DNA from: Cryptomeria japonica | Taxonomy: Eukaryota > Streptophyta > Pinopsida > Cupressales > Cupressaceae | Reading direction: 5' to 3' | Assembly: GCF_030272615.1 (NCBI RefSeq) | Contig: NC_081406.1 | Location: 220,093,497-220,157,496 of the forward strand | Length of the DNA stretch: 64,000 nt | Shown: positions 1 through 11,139 of the stretch, piece after piece | Layout of the letters: each line of letters starts with the position of its first letter | Numbering within the stretch: position 1 is the first letter of the stretch | The notes under the pieces: generated by a model | What the model saw: the letters and a program-made list of their open reading frames with translations, nothing else | Told to the model about the DNA's origin: nothing | The model's database searches: none | Translations under genes and position numbers: made by a program

Positions 1-320
1 CCACCTTTATATCCTTCAACATTTGCTTCATCCATAAAACTTATGTACAGTTAGTAGTAGTGGCAACATACTCAACTTTAGCAGTTGATAAAGAAGTACA
101 TGGTTGTTTCGTGTTGATCCATGAAACCAACTTCTTTCCAAGAAAGAAAGCTCCACCAAAAGTACATTTCTGGTCATCAACATCTCCAGCCAAATCAACA
201 TCTATATATGCACATAGAGTAAAGTCATCTTTCTTAGGGTACCACAAACCATATTCTGATGTACCTTGCGTATCTAAAAATCCTTTTCACTGCACTCTCA
301 TGATTTTCTCTAGGATCACT
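1..320 (-). pseudogene. A: copia RNase H domain, broken
   Basis: This is the C-terminal RNase H of the copia polyprotein, which removes RNA from the RNA-DNA hybrid during reverse transcription. The first catalytic Asp region reads AYIDVDLAG (the usual Trp is Leu) and the Glu region KVEYVATT. A TAA stop at about 41 falls within the conserved NCT.VLWMK stretch, and the frame changes at about 250-320 between the RT and RNase H parts. The rest of the domain is off the left edge. The same protein is better preserved in M and I. Confidence 0.88.
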
Positions 321-1196
321 CTAAAATATTGAAATAATACAAACAACATTCATTATGTCAGGCCTAGTCCGAGTCAAATAAAGAAGACCTCCAATCATAG
401 ATTTGTATCTTGTAGGATTTACTAGTGTAGAAACATATTTTCTTCTCAATTTCTCACTTGTAACCATAGGATTACTTACTAGTTTAGAATCTCCCATACC
501 AAATTTCTTCAACAAATCCTTAGCATACTTAGTTTGATAGATGAAAATAGCTTTATCAGTCTGAGTAATCTGCAAACCTAAGAAAAAAATTTCCCCAATC
601 ATAGACATTTCAAATTCTTTCTCCATATTCTTAGAAAATTCTATGCATAATTTATCTTCACCTCCAAATATAGTGTCATCAACAAATGGTTCAATAATCA
701 ATATATCATCATCAATGATCTTAAAATATAAATTATTGTCAGCACTACCCTTAGTAAAACAAACCTTCAAAAGATATTTATCCAACCTTGCATACCAAGC
801 TCTGAATACTTGTTTTAATCCATATAAAGCTTTCCTTAACCTCCAAACCATGTTTGTATCATCTGATAGTGAAAAACCATCAAGTTTCTCAATATAAACT
901 TCCTCATCACGATCCCCATTTAAAAATGCACATTTAACATCCATTTGATAAACCTTGTAGTTTTTACAAATAGCATAGGCAAGAAATAATCTTATAGCTT
1001 CAATCTTAGCCACAGGTGCAAAAGTTTCTCCATAATCAATTCCTTTCTTATGAGAATATCCTTTACAAACCAATCTAGCCTTATTCCTTATAACTTTACC
1101 ATCCTCATTCAATTTATTTCTAAAAACCCATTTAGTTCCAATAACATTCTTATATTTTAGGTAGGGGAACCAAAGTCCATGTGGTATTTTTCTCAA
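321..1196 (-). pseudogene. A: copia reverse transcriptase (RVT_2 type), degraded
   Basis: This open stretch of 291 codons encodes most of a copia RT. Recognisable blocks in order are [54 protein letters not shown], the palm motif PFVDD (family form EVFVDD), FFLGLQI and MIGGLLYLTRTRPDI. The usual QAPRAWY is QVFRAWY here. It is continuous with the integrase upstream and RNase H downstream in the original polyprotein; the first Met is internal and not a real start. The domain itself is open, but its neighbours are broken, so it is not expected to be active. Confidence 0.92.
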
Positions 1197-2503
1197 TCTG
1201 ATCTAATTCTTCTTCCATAGCTTTCAACCAATATTAATCTTTACATGCCTCAATTAATGATACCAGTTCAACTTGTGAAATTAAACATACCTCATTAGTT
1301 TCTAGTCTTCTTCTTGTGATTACTCCATTGTTCTTATCTTCAATGATCTAATCTTCTGAATGATTCAATCTCACATACCTAGGAGTCCTCTGACTCTCTA
1401 TTAATCTTCCCTGATCTTCAATCACTGTAGAATTCTCTGATACTGTCGAAGTAACTGGTTCAACACTTTGTTCTGGTAAATGTGCTACTAGTTTAGATAT
1501 AATCATTTCCACTGCCGGTTCCATCTCATAAACTCTGATTTGACTTTTGTTCAGCTCATCTACTTTGACATTATCACTCTCCATAATTCTTTGCAATCTC
1601 TTGTTATAACATCTATATGCCTTGGTTTCTTTAGAATAACCAAGATATATGCCTTCATTGTATCTAGGATCAAATTTTCCAATGATGTCATCTCTCCTGA
1701 TATAACATTTACTATGAAAAATTCTGAAATACTTAACTGTAGGTGTATTGCCAAACCATAATTCATAAGGTTTCTTACTGGTTTCTCATTTTCTATGTAC
1801 TTTATTGAATGTATAAACCGCGTTGCTCATTGCTTCTCTCCAGTAGATATGAGGTAGACTAGCTTCCATCATCATATTTCTAGCAGCATCCAAGATAGTT
1901 TTGTTCTTCCTTTCCACAACTCCATTCTGTTGAGGTGTCTGGGGAGCAAAAAATTGTCTTCTTATACCATGCTTCTCACAAATGTTATTAAACTCACCGG
2001 ATGTGAATTCTCCACCATGATTTGACCTCAAACATTTAATCTTCAATCCTATCTTGGTTTCCACTTTAGCCTTAAAGATTTTACTTTTCAAATGCTTAAG
2101 ATTTTTCTTTTAGAAAAGTAACCCACATCATTGTAGAATAATCATCAATGATTGGCATGAAATATCTATCACCTTGAAAACTTTTAACTCTAGCAGGGCC
2201 ACACAAATCAGTATGAATAAGATCAAGAACATCATTTGATTTATCTTGTATACTCCTAAAAGAGGTTTTGACCTGTTTACCCATTTGACATTCTTTACAT
2301 ACCGGATTATAGGGCTTCGTAATCTTAGGTATATCTCTAATTGCCTTAGTTGAATTGATCTTCACAATGCAATCAAAATTTGCATCACACAACCTTTTAT
2401 GCCATAGCCAACTCTCATCAATCTGTGTAATCAAACATGTCTTCTCACCAGAGTTCAAATGAAATAGGTTACCTTTTTTCTGTGTACTAGTTGCAATCTC
2501 CAA
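1197..2503 (-). pseudogene. A: copia integrase and C-terminal linker, broken
   Basis: This part held the integrase, which joins cDNA ends to the target. It reads, in minus-strand order, the GAG_pre-integrase motif SWLWHKRLCDANF, a CX2C piece of the zinc site (CKECQMGK), the first catalytic Asp in LIHTDLCGP, the second catalytic position as LRSNHGGEF (Asp changed to Asn), and the Glu in QQNGVVERKN. A linker follows with the family motif TPRYVRLNHSED. Frame changes occur near 2095 and 1780, and stops lie in the linker near 1200-1350. The Asp-to-Asn change alone should inactivate it. Confidence 0.9.
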
Positions 2504-3020
2504 GCCAGATCTGTTAATGATTTTTTATTTTCCATCTTTGAACTATAATTGAAATCCCTTATCCACTAATTGTCTTATAGTCAAAAGATTATGCCTTAAA
2601 CCTTCAACATAATTAAAATTTCTAGTAATGTTCAAACCATCTAATGATATAGTTCCTTTTCCTTTGATCATGCATGATTTGCCATCTCCAAATCTAACTA
2701 GACTGCCATCAAATTCTTGCAAAGAAAGAAACTTCCCTTTATCTCTAGTCATATGATGTGAATAACCGCTGTTAATTACCCATTCATCCTTGTCTTCAAT
2801 TTTAGCAGCAAGTGCCTTCTCTTCAGGTACATTCTCTTCCAGTGTCGGATCATCTTTCTTGATAGCCAGGAACACCCATTCATTTCCATTGTCAGAACCA
2901 CTAGCACAGTCTTCAGCCAGTTCATCATCAGAATCAGTAATACCTTCCTCATCCGCTATGTAGCATGATTTGTCTTTGTTTTTACTGTACTTATATTTTT
3001 TCTAATATCCAGGGTTGGGC
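2504..3020 (-). pseudogene. A: copia aspartic protease region, active site mutated
   Basis: The protease cuts the gag-pol polyprotein. The active-site block reads WVINSGYSHHMTRD, where the M and J copies have IDSGCSHHM, so the catalytic Asp is Asn. Downstream the usual LSLQEFDG, GKGTISLDGL and GLRHNLLTIRQLVDKGFQL follow. Right of the open part (2876-3020) the sequence still encodes the acidic spacer between gag and protease, with a stop near 3002. Inactive by sequence. Confidence 0.88.
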
Positions 3021-3956
3021 TTAAAAGATCTTTTCTCTTTCTTCAAATCTTGAATTCCTTTCAGGACATCTAGATGAAAAATGACCAATCTTATTACATG
3101 CAAAATATTTAAAAGGTGTTTTTCCTTCATACTTACCTCCTACCGGTCCTTTAGGTACTCTTCTAGCAAATAGTGCTTCAAGTTTCTCAAACTCATCATC
3201 TTCTCTCTTCATATCTTCCAATTCCTTTGTATATAAATCTTTCCAATCTTGCTTACTAGTTGAAGATGTAGATGCATGAAAAGAAGGTTCAATCTTCATA
3301 GCTCCAGAAGGTCCAAATTCTTCAAGCTCAAAAGAAAATATTTTCCCAACCTGCAAGGTATCTCTGTTGACGGATGTATTAGCCATTGTTCTCAACCCAT
3401 TAATAGCAATAGCCTTCATTTTTTAAACCAGTGTTAGGGCTCTCAGAACTTTAGAAACAATTTCATCTTCGCTCAGAGTTCCACCACAACATTGAATTCC
3501 CATAACAATATCATTTACCCTTTCCATGAATGCAGTAATCCTTTCATCTTCTTCCATCTTTACGTTTTGATATGCTACCCGATAACCATCAAGTTTATCA
3601 ATCTTCACTATAGGGTCACCTTCATTAAGAGTCTCTAACTTATCCCATATAGCCTTTCTAGATGATTTGTCGGTTAATCCTATTATTTGCTGATCAGAAA
3701 GTGAACACAAGAGGGCTTCTCTTTCTCTACAATCATTCCCAAGCTCCTTATCCAATTTTGTCAAATTATGAGGTGTGACACCATTTTGTGTGATCTCCCA
3801 AATCTCCTTGCCAAGACATCTCAGATGAGTATCCATCTGAATCTTCCATACTATGTAATTTGTTCCATCAAGCCTAGGAATATCTCTCTGAAAGATAGCT
3901 CCAAAAGAACTTGATGAACTTGAACTGTTAGTCGCCATAGGATCTTCCTCAAGCAA
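3021..3956 (-). pseudogene. A: copia gag (UBN2-type core and zinc knuckle), frameshifted
   Basis: This is the capsid-like gag protein. The start is probably the Met of MATNSSSSSSS (about 3938), seven codons into the open frame. Conserved blocks are IPRLDGTNYIVWKIQMD, LSDQQIIGLTDKSSRKAIWDKLETLNEGD and GIQCCGGTLSEDEI. A small lesion with a TAA at about 3421 splits the N-terminal part from the C-terminal part. The knuckle reads YFACNKIGHFSSRC, with the first Cys replaced by Tyr. Gag of element I at 49761 is the closest plus-strand relative in the window. Confidence 0.92.
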
Positions 3957-3980
3957 TTAAGCTTTTTGTAGAGAGGACCA

Positions 3981-3996
3981 AAGATTTGATACCAAT
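3981..3996 (-). other. A: primer-binding site (tRNA-Met type)
   Basis: On the minus strand this reads ATTGGTATCAAATC, close to the plant tRNA-Met primer site TGGTATCAGAGC. It lies directly against the LTR edge at 3997, which sets the LTR boundary. Confidence 0.85.
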
Positions 3997-5290
3997 TGTT
4001 AGACAGTTCAAATAACCAAAAGACAATTGAGAGGGTGGGGGTGAATCAGTTGTGACAGATTATCGGAAACTATTAGCAATTAAAAATGTAATACCAGAAC
4101 CCAAAACATTAATACCAGAAAGCTTAAACCAAATACCAGAATAGCAGTTAAACCAATTAAACATAAATAGTAATCATAGAATAAATACCATCCACATAAC
4201 ACTGAGATTTATACATGGAAAACCTGGTAAAGGGAGAAACCATAGTTGGAAGCCTACCCCTAGTCAGATAATACTTCTACAATAAGTATGTGAATTATAA
4301 TTGAGGGAAATGCACTTGCAAGAAGGCCAACAGCCTAGAGCGCACTTCTCTAATTGAGGGAAATGCACTTGCAAGAAGGCCAACAGCCTAGAGCGCACTT
4401 CTCATCACAAAAGGAGTCTCACTAACTACATAGAAATCCAGACTACAATCCGGAAACGTGTTGAACTATGAAAGATAGCATATCCTATGCCTGAGTACAG
4501 TTTCAGTTAAGCTCAATACCAGAGGATTAAATCCTCTTACATAAACCCATTCGATCTCCAAATATCAACCAAATCCTCAATCTGAATGATATTACATTAT
4601 TCACACATTACATCCCTTGACCATGACCTCTAACATAAACATGATGATCTACAATGAGATCTTACATCTATACATACAAAACCTTGACCATAAACAATCA
4701 GGCCGGCCACCAGATAATAAACCAATTACATAATTACAAACCATGTCAGCCTTAGGTCAAACAAATAACATCCAACACATAAGTCATCCTAGAAATGTAT
4801 CAAGAGGTCCAATCCACATGTTTCATTAAATCCGATCCATAACCTAGATCAATCGGGACCCAGTATAAGTCCACATGCGACAAGAATGGTCTCAATCCGC
4901 CAAGTCTCAAACATGATCACCAAAAACATCCTAAAACTCCACCAAAAGATGCACCAACACCACTTATGCAATTCATCAAAGATCTTCATCAAAAGCTCTA
5001 CCGGTGAAACCCTCACTGGAACCAGAAACCAAGCTTCTAAGAAAATAGGATAGCATTCGATAACCAGATCAAAACCAACTAACTGAATATGAGCATGAGT
5101 ATCATGAACAAGCCAATTCCATCACCAAACTATACCGGAGCCGACGGGATTATGTCGGATCCAAATCAACTAGAAACCACTCAACCTACCAAGACCAGAA
5201 GGGTGTCGGTAAAGCATCCAAACAGCTAGTGTTGGCATCAATGACAAAACATCAATGCAACACATAATTAATTCCACCAAATGGCCAACA
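3997..5290 (-). repeat. A: 5' LTR (1294 bp)
   Basis: The plus strand runs TGTTAGACAG...GGCCAACA, i.e. TG..CA ends. It aligns by eye along its length with both LTRs of M (37568-38787 and 43433-44608). It carries the shared C-tract motif (about 4028-4050) and the GTCATTGATG-type core near the other end (about 5230-5262). It is longer than the M LTRs partly because of a 53-bp duplication at 4298. Confidence 0.92.
4298..4403. repeat. Perfect 53-bp tandem duplication inside the A LTR
   Basis: The unit starting TAATTGAGGGAAATGC and ending GCGCACTTCTC occurs twice head to tail (4298-4350 and 4351-4403) with no difference that I see. The M LTRs have one copy of the matching region (about 37870 and 43730), so the duplication arose in this copy or its close lineage. 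Confidence 0.95.
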
Positions 5291-5920
5291 CTTACATCAC
5301 TTTTATACCAACCTAGGACCTAACCAATTAGTTCAGCCACCCAAATGATAATTCAATAGATCCATTACATAATCCTAAAATAAAATCATAACACATGTCC
5401 TTCTAAGGCCAAACAAACATCATTCAATCAATAAAACATCTTGGAAGCGCATCAGAAGCATCCACCAATACATTTCATGAAACCAGTCCATAACCTAGAT
5501 AGCACCGAACCTAAATTAGATCCACACACGCCAAAGAAATGACACCAATCAGTTGAGGCATGAACACAATCATCATCAGCATCCTAAATCCCTTCGAGAA
5601 GCTACACCAGTACCACTTATGCATTACATGAAAGATCTTCAATAAAGATCTACCAATGAAACCCTTACCGGACCTACAAAGCAGGTTTACTAGAACATAA
5701 GATAGCATCCGATCATCAATTCAATACCAACTGACTGAAACATACTTCAAAAGCATATGAACCATTCATACAAACTTATTCCATCATTTAGATCATACTG
5801 ATGATAATCAACTAATAATCTTCTGAATCCAATCCTTTTACCAGAAATTGGTAAACAACCATAAAATTTAGTGTTGACATCAATGCAACACATATAATCA
5901 ATTCCTTCATATTGCCAACA
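5291..5920 (-). repeat. B: 3' LTR remnant (element A inserted within it)
   Basis: It matches the right part of the B 5' LTR from about 21440 to 22062, for example TTTTATACCAACCT and TAACCAATTAG, and ends GCCAACA right before a polypurine tract. The missing part of this LTR lies left of element A, outside the window. Confidence 0.88.
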
Positions 5921-6230
5921 ATCTCCCCCTTTGGCATTGATGGCAAGACTAGATGTGAAAAAAATCCAAGTACCAAGAAATGCCAAACAAGTCTCCCCCT
6001 ATGGAGGACAGCCAACAATCTCCCATAAAATGATATAGCAATGAAGCTCTGAACCAAATACCTCTATACTAATTAACCATCCATAGAATTGAACCAAAAT
6101 CCCCCAATGGGATACAACCAATCTAAAATTGTGTTTCTCCTCCTTGTGCCAACAATCTCCCCCTTAGACTGATATCTTTGTTAAACTCTTTTTTTCACAT
6201 ATATATCTCTCCCCCTTTGACAACAATGCC
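5921..6230 (-). other. B: polypurine-tract region with several PPT-like repeats
   Basis: Against the LTR edge the plus strand reads ATCTCCCCCTTTGGCATTG, i.e. a purine tract AAAGGGGGAGAT on the element strand, which primes plus-strand DNA. Similar tracts recur at about 5991, 6150 and 6210 (the last followed by a TTTGACAACAATGCC variant). Copies M, J and I show the same arrangement. Confidence 0.8.
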
Positions 6231-6389
6231 AGAAATATGACATAAACACCAAAGAAAAACATAGAGCCTTTGAACCACACAACTTACTACTCCACCTAAG
6301 TAGTAGCACCAACTTATTAATTCAAAATGAATAGAACCTCTATAAATGCATACCGTACTGATGCCAATTAGCATCACTCAAGTCTCTAC

Positions 6390-6515
6390 TAGAGGGGAAG
6401 AAACTCCCAATCTGTTTCTCAAATGCTTAAATGATTCCTCAAACCAATCTGACTTCTTTTCCTTCTCCATTAAAAAATTATACTTGATAGAAATGTGCTT
6501 AGTCTTGGAGTGAAA
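6390..6515 (-). pseudogene. B: C-terminal end of RNase H (left of insertion C)
   Basis: The minus strand encodes the end of the copia RNase H, with the block SKTKHISIKYNF and then a leucine-rich tail ending shortly before 6390. The frame runs straight on into 10794-10860 if C and one target copy are removed, which proves the two parts were one domain. Confidence 0.8.
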
Positions 6516-9417
6516 TGTGAGGCCCCACCCCGACTCAGTCTGACATTTTAGTGGTTTTTATGTTGAGACTATTATGGATGCTTTATTTTTCTGCATTTTG
6601 GATTTAGAACTTATATGATTCCATGATTGGGATAACATTGCTATATGTTGATGCTTCATTTATATCCTTTATGATATAGAACACTACATGATTTTGAATA
6701 GGATGAATTGGCGGTGATAAATGTCGTTATTGGAATTGCATGATTTTACTATGATGATAGAAATAGGATGTATGTTTTATGTGTGGATCAAATTATGAGA
6801 ATTAGGATAATTGCTCATGTGAAATTACTTGGATAAAAGATGTATTAAATTGTTCAAATGTAAATTGTATGCAAGTGTTTGATGTGTATTATTATTCTTG
6901 TGTTTTATATTATATGAGGCTATTTGAAATTACTAATGTGTAATTGAGATATGCAGGAATTTATCCATGTGACCATGGAAATATTACAGAGAACCAAACC
7001 TAGACCTATATATGTTCGTAAAACCAGGGTTTGTCTATTTGGAGAGACAACACCCCGTTTGTGTCATATTTTATTCGTAATAGTAAATGATGCATGTGTG
7101 TTAAATGTTATTTAATTGATTAATTTAAATCCAACAAGAGACAAGATTTCATGTGCAATTTTGTAAAAGTATTTTCTTAGTGTCACTTGACACGTGTAGA
7201 TTTATGTTTGAATTTTTAAATTTGTCTCTTGGAGGGAATTGTTTAATTAACTATAGCTTTTTTCAATTAATGTAATGAGATTCCATAATTGACTTGGGAA
7301 GAGAATCTTAGGGTAGTCAACTTAGGTTTGACCCGAAAATTAACTTCAGAGGGGTTTTAAAAGGGTTAAATGGACACCTAGGGGTAGTTTAATAGGGTTT
7401 CCTAAAGCCCATAAGGTATACTTAAGGGTTAGGGGTAATTTTAGGCAAGTTTCTACTCCCATGTGACCTTTTAGACGCCCTAAAAAGTGACTTTTCTAAG
7501 TTGTTGGAAAATTGAACTTAGAAGGATCAACTGAGTTGTAAACCTTCCTTTTTGAGTGAGAGTTCCCTTTCCCATTTTACCTTACTTTCCTTGTCAGTTT
7601 TAGAAACTTGTGAGAACTCTCACTAGTGTCTTCTTAAGCAAAAATGTGATATTTTGTGGGTAATCACCCACTCTCCATTTTTGGAGACAAAAGTATTTTG
7701 TAAAGAAAAAGATAGATTTTTGGATTGAGAATTTTGGCTAAGGGTAGAAAGAGAAGAACTGTGGAATTGGGTGGCTCATCCTCAACAAAACTAGCATACC
7801 TTTGGGCAGTTTAAGGTTGGTTTTTATTTTTCTTATAATATTTTCTTGTTGCATGTTGTTTTGAAAGAAATGTTTGTGTAAAAGACTTATTTTTTGTGCA
7901 TGTATTTCTTAGAAATTTATTTGGTGTTTTATGCTTATGCAATGTGTGTGTTTTGGGAGTAATCAAGACCTCCTACTCTTGGGAGAGAGGAGGGTCTTGT
8001 GGTTGGTAGAAGTGACAGCCCTCGAGTGAGAGGCTCTCATTATGAGAGTTATCACAAGGGATTTTATGTGACCCTTGCTGCATGACTTGTTTATGCATTG
8101 GGGGTCATAAGGAGGGAAATAAGGCATGAATGCCTTGGGGCGCATAAGGAATATGGGGTTGTGATACTTGATGTATTTGGTTTGCCATGAGGTGGCTATA
8201 TGTTTTTTCCATACTTGCAGTCTCCTTAGGGTACTTGGTCCACTACCACCCTTGAAAGGACATCACCAATGTGTGGTGTAGTATAGCCTGGGTTGGGATT
8301 GTGTTTGAGTTTGTGTATTCCCTTGTCTTGTGTGTTTGCATGTGTGTTACCTGTCTAGGGCTTGGTTCTCCGAGCTCGGGGGTGGCTACCAGTTAGCCTA
8401 GGCTGGGAGGTGAGCACTCCATGGTCATTGTTTTTGATTTGATGCAGGTTGTTGAAAGGAGAGAAAAAAGGCAAGTAGAAGTGGCTGGTTATAATCGGTT
8501 GCAGAAAAAGATTGAGAAATAAAATATTGATATTTTAAGTTGCAAAGTTGTAAAGGAACACTTTATGTAGTATGATTTGGAAAAGCATGTATTTATTTTG
8601 GTTTAAAGTCCCCATATAACAGAAAAGAGGGACTAGTTTGGGTATTTCACCCTTTTTGTAATATTAGCTATATTATATGCCAAATTTGTTTAAATAAATG
8701 CATTATCTCAATTAATTTGATTATTGCATAAATGAAAAGATTTCATTGGATATCAGTTGCATTATTCTTATAATGTTATTGCTTGCATGCGAGTTATTTA
8801 GAATTAAAAGCCCTTCTTATATCTTTATGCATAATAATGTTGCTGGTTGTAATTGTTTATTTCTGTCATTTTCTTATTGCAGAAAAGAAAAAAAAAGAAA
8901 GGCTTACTTCTAAGTTCTAGTCCTAAAGTTTGAGATTAATTCTTGTAGAGTATTTAATATTTCTTGAAAAGAAAGGAGTTAAATTTATTCTTTTATATTT
9001 AAGAAATGAAATAGGAAGATAAAGAATTAGTTTAGCGTGCATGTAAAAAAAAAACTGTAGATTCATCAATGTAGATGCATGTAAAATTTATCTTAATACA
9101 TTCGGTCATTTAAACTACTTGCAGCAAATAAGGTCTTAAGATTTTATAAATTGTCCTATAGTTATTTCAATAAATTCTTTGCTTAACTAAGTTGCTGGTA
9201 AAAGTAATGAATTCAATCGATTATTTAATTTCAGAAAATGAATACAAAATCTAATATAGTTTTGTTCAAATATAATCCAGAACAATTATACTGCTGGTTG
9301 AATTTATTTAATTCAGTCATTTACATAGCTGCTACTTAGATTCATTAAATAAATAAAAAACGTTTAAAAATAGTAGTATCAATAATTATTCTTTTTTTTT
9401 TATCCTCTATGCAAATA

Positions 9418-9536
9418 AAATATACTTATTTATATATATATATTTAATATATATATATATATAAATAAATATATACTAAAAGGTATATTATATATATATA
9501 TATTATATTTTAATTAAAAAATATATATTAAACAAA
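9418..9536. repeat. AT-rich microsatellite in C
   Basis: Runs of TA dinucleotides broken by TTTAA and AAATAAATA, ending in an A/T stretch. It directly precedes the GC-rich hairpin repeat, giving a sharp composition jump at about 9560. Confidence 0.9.
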
Positions 9537-9593
9537 CTTTTTTTTAAAAGTTTTATTTCATGCCTTATCGGGGAGGGGTCGGCTGGGGCCGAA

Positions 9594-9790
9594 CCCACTA
9601 TGCACTGCACAGTGGTCGGCGGCGCCTCCCACTGTGAAATGCATAGTGGTTGGTGGCACCTCCCACTGTGAAATGCACAGTGGTCGACAGCCGAGCCCAT
9701 TGTGCACTGCACAGTGGTCGGCGATGCCTCCCACTGTGAAATGCACAGTGGTCGGTGGGGCCAAGCACACTGTACATTGCACAGTGGGAG
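9594..9790. repeat. 34-bp tandem repeat, each unit a hairpin
   Basis: Units start at 9594, 9628, 9662, 9696 and 9730 (34, 34, 34, 34 and 36 bp), with a sixth, partial unit at 9766. The best-kept units contain CCACTGTG-AAATG-CACAGTGG, a perfect 8-bp inverted repeat with a 5-base loop, followed by a GC-rich spacer such as TCGGCG. The alternative loop is CACTG. Short reading frames across it on both strands are products of the repeat (34 is not a multiple of 3, so all frames show similar peptides) and not genes. Confidence 0.92.
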
Positions 9791-9916
9791 CTTCGGCCAT
9801 GCCGTCCCCCTATCATCACCCCCTCCCATGCCATGGCCGCCGATTCCAGGGTTTTCGATCGGCCTTGCAAAAAAAAAATGAAGATTCAAAGCAAGGAAAA
9901 AAAAAAAAAAGAGGAA

Positions 9917-9941
9917 ACCCTAGCCCGGGTAGGGCTAGGGT
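9917..9941. repeat. 10-bp perfect inverted repeat after a poly-A run
   Basis: ACCCTAGCCC and GGGCTAGGGT are separated by five bases (GGGTA). A run of A residues lies just upstream (about 9899-9910). It could form a strong hairpin in RNA; whether it acts as a terminator or as nothing is not known. Confidence 0.75.
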
Positions 9942-10793
9942 AAAAATATGTTGTTAGAATAAGTTTTTTAAAAAAATAATAGGAGTGCTTGTTTTATAGC
10001 TAAAAAAAAGGGTTAGGGTTGCATGAGCAATACCCTAGGAAATTGAATATTATTATATGGTTGTAAATCGATATATGAATTTATATAAATATGTAAATTT
10101 TATATATTATTATAAAGGTGTAGACATTATGAAATAAATATTAAATGGGTTAATGTTTATTCCTTTATAATTTAAAAAAGATTAAGAAATAAATATTAAT
10201 GGGAATTAATATTTATTTTTTTGTTTATTTAAAAATATTGAGATGTCATAAATTAAATATTAACGAGGTCAAATATTTATTTTATTGAGATATTATGAAT
10301 TAAATTTTAATGCAGTTAATATTTAATTGTGAATCTAAATGGGTTGAAAAATTTATAAAATTGAAATCTGTGGATTATTATATATTTTTAATTAAATGAA
10401 TTTAGATGTTTGAAAATTAAACCACTAGGGAATTTAAAATTCTAAATGTAACTTAATGGGCTAAAGGGTAAATTTTTAACTCTCCTAGACATAGATGCAT
10501 GTGAATAAATGCTATAGGAAAATATGCATTTGCAATTATGCTCGACCCTTTAGTTGACCTAGTTTAATTTATTATTTAATCATTGACAAGAAGATCGAAG
10601 GCACTCTTAAATCTAATCATTAGAGCTCTACTTTTATTTTAATAATTCTGATTACTCGAACTAGTTAACTCTAAATGTAGTTAAGATGAAACATGTTGTA
10701 GCATTTTATGTTTGTCAATTTAATGCTTTTAAAAGTTATGTTTTAAAAAAAAAAAATTCCATTCTTGCCCTAAAATTTGGGCATGACATTAAA

Positions 10794-10990
10794 TACCAGA
10801 TTCTTTGATATGTCAATAGCTGCAAAGTTATCACAATGAATAACAACTTGATCATTACAACTTGTATATCGTTCAACATCTTCTTCATCCATAGAACTTG
10901 AGTACAATTAGTAGCATCATACTCAGCTTCAGAAGTACATGGTTGCTTCTTGCTGATCCATGAAACCAACTTCTTCCCAAGAAACAATGC
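10794..10990 (-). pseudogene. B: RNase H fragment (right of insertion C)
   Basis: The minus strand encodes FLGKKLVSWISKKQPCTS, then a shortened SEAEYDATNCTQVLWMKKML and CDNFAA-type catalytic Asp sequence, ending at the C insertion in the NLVFHSK block. A few codons are lost between CTS and EAEY. Upstream of 10990 the sequence jumps to remnants of the RT-linker region, so most of RT is deleted. Confidence 0.82.
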
Positions 10991-11139
10991 TTCACTTGAT
11001 GAGCCTATCTAGTTATCAAGATCACCTACCCAATCTGCATCTGAATATGCTCATAGTGTAAAGTCCTCATAAACCAAAATTCATACCAGAAAAACCTTGA
11101 AAATATCTGAAAAATCCTAGCTACCAAAGCAAGGATTCA

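Larger units (their letters stand above)
1..5290 (-). mobile_element. Ty1/copia LTR retrotransposon A, partial (left end outside window)
   Basis: Reading on the minus strand there is a 5' LTR (3997-5290), a tRNA-Met type primer-binding site, then gag, protease, integrase, RT and RNase H in copia order. The 3' LTR lies beyond position 1. The gag and LTR are the same type as in element M (37568-44608), and the gag resembles that of element I. It was inserted in the 3' LTR of element B: the sequence just right of its LTR (5291 on) continues as B LTR, matching 21440 on. The left target-site copy is outside the window. Every domain has at least one disabling change, so this is a dead copy. Confidence 0.93.
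6516..10793. mobile_element. Insertion C: 4.3-kb non-coding TG..CA sequence (solo LTR or LARD-like)
   Basis: It begins TGTGAGGCCCCACCCC and ends TTTGGGCATGACA, flanked by TGAAA on the left and TTAAA on the right (one mismatch), within B's RNase H codons. No protein domain is visible in any frame, and I see no second copy of the ends inside, so one very long solo LTR (gypsy-like ends) fits best; a non-autonomous large retrotransposon derivative is the alternative. Inside are an AT microsatellite, a GC-rich hairpin repeat and A-rich tails. Apart from those, 6516-9417 and 9942-10793 hold nothing I can name. Strand is undetermined. Confidence 0.72.

Noticed and set aside
5511-6377. Minus-strand frames of 60-81 codons with hydrophobic stretches
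   Set aside because: They lie in the LTR and 3' untranslated part of B; the hydrophobic look comes from T-rich sequence.
7963-8145. 60-codon minus frame in insertion C
   Set aside because: Isolated, low complexity, no homologous pattern recognised.
9594-9790. CRISPR-like array
   Set aside because: Units are directly adjacent with no unique spacers, and the setting is a plant retrotransposon insertion.
9917-9941. Telomere-like CCCTAG/GGGCTAGGG sequence
   Set aside because: Plant telomere units are CCCTAAA; this is a single inverted repeat, not an array.
9503-9957. Several overlapping open frames of 62-128 codons on both strands
   Set aside because: They cover the 34-bp hairpin repeat; the same peptide recurs in shifted frames because 34 is not divisible by 3. 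No independent coding sign.
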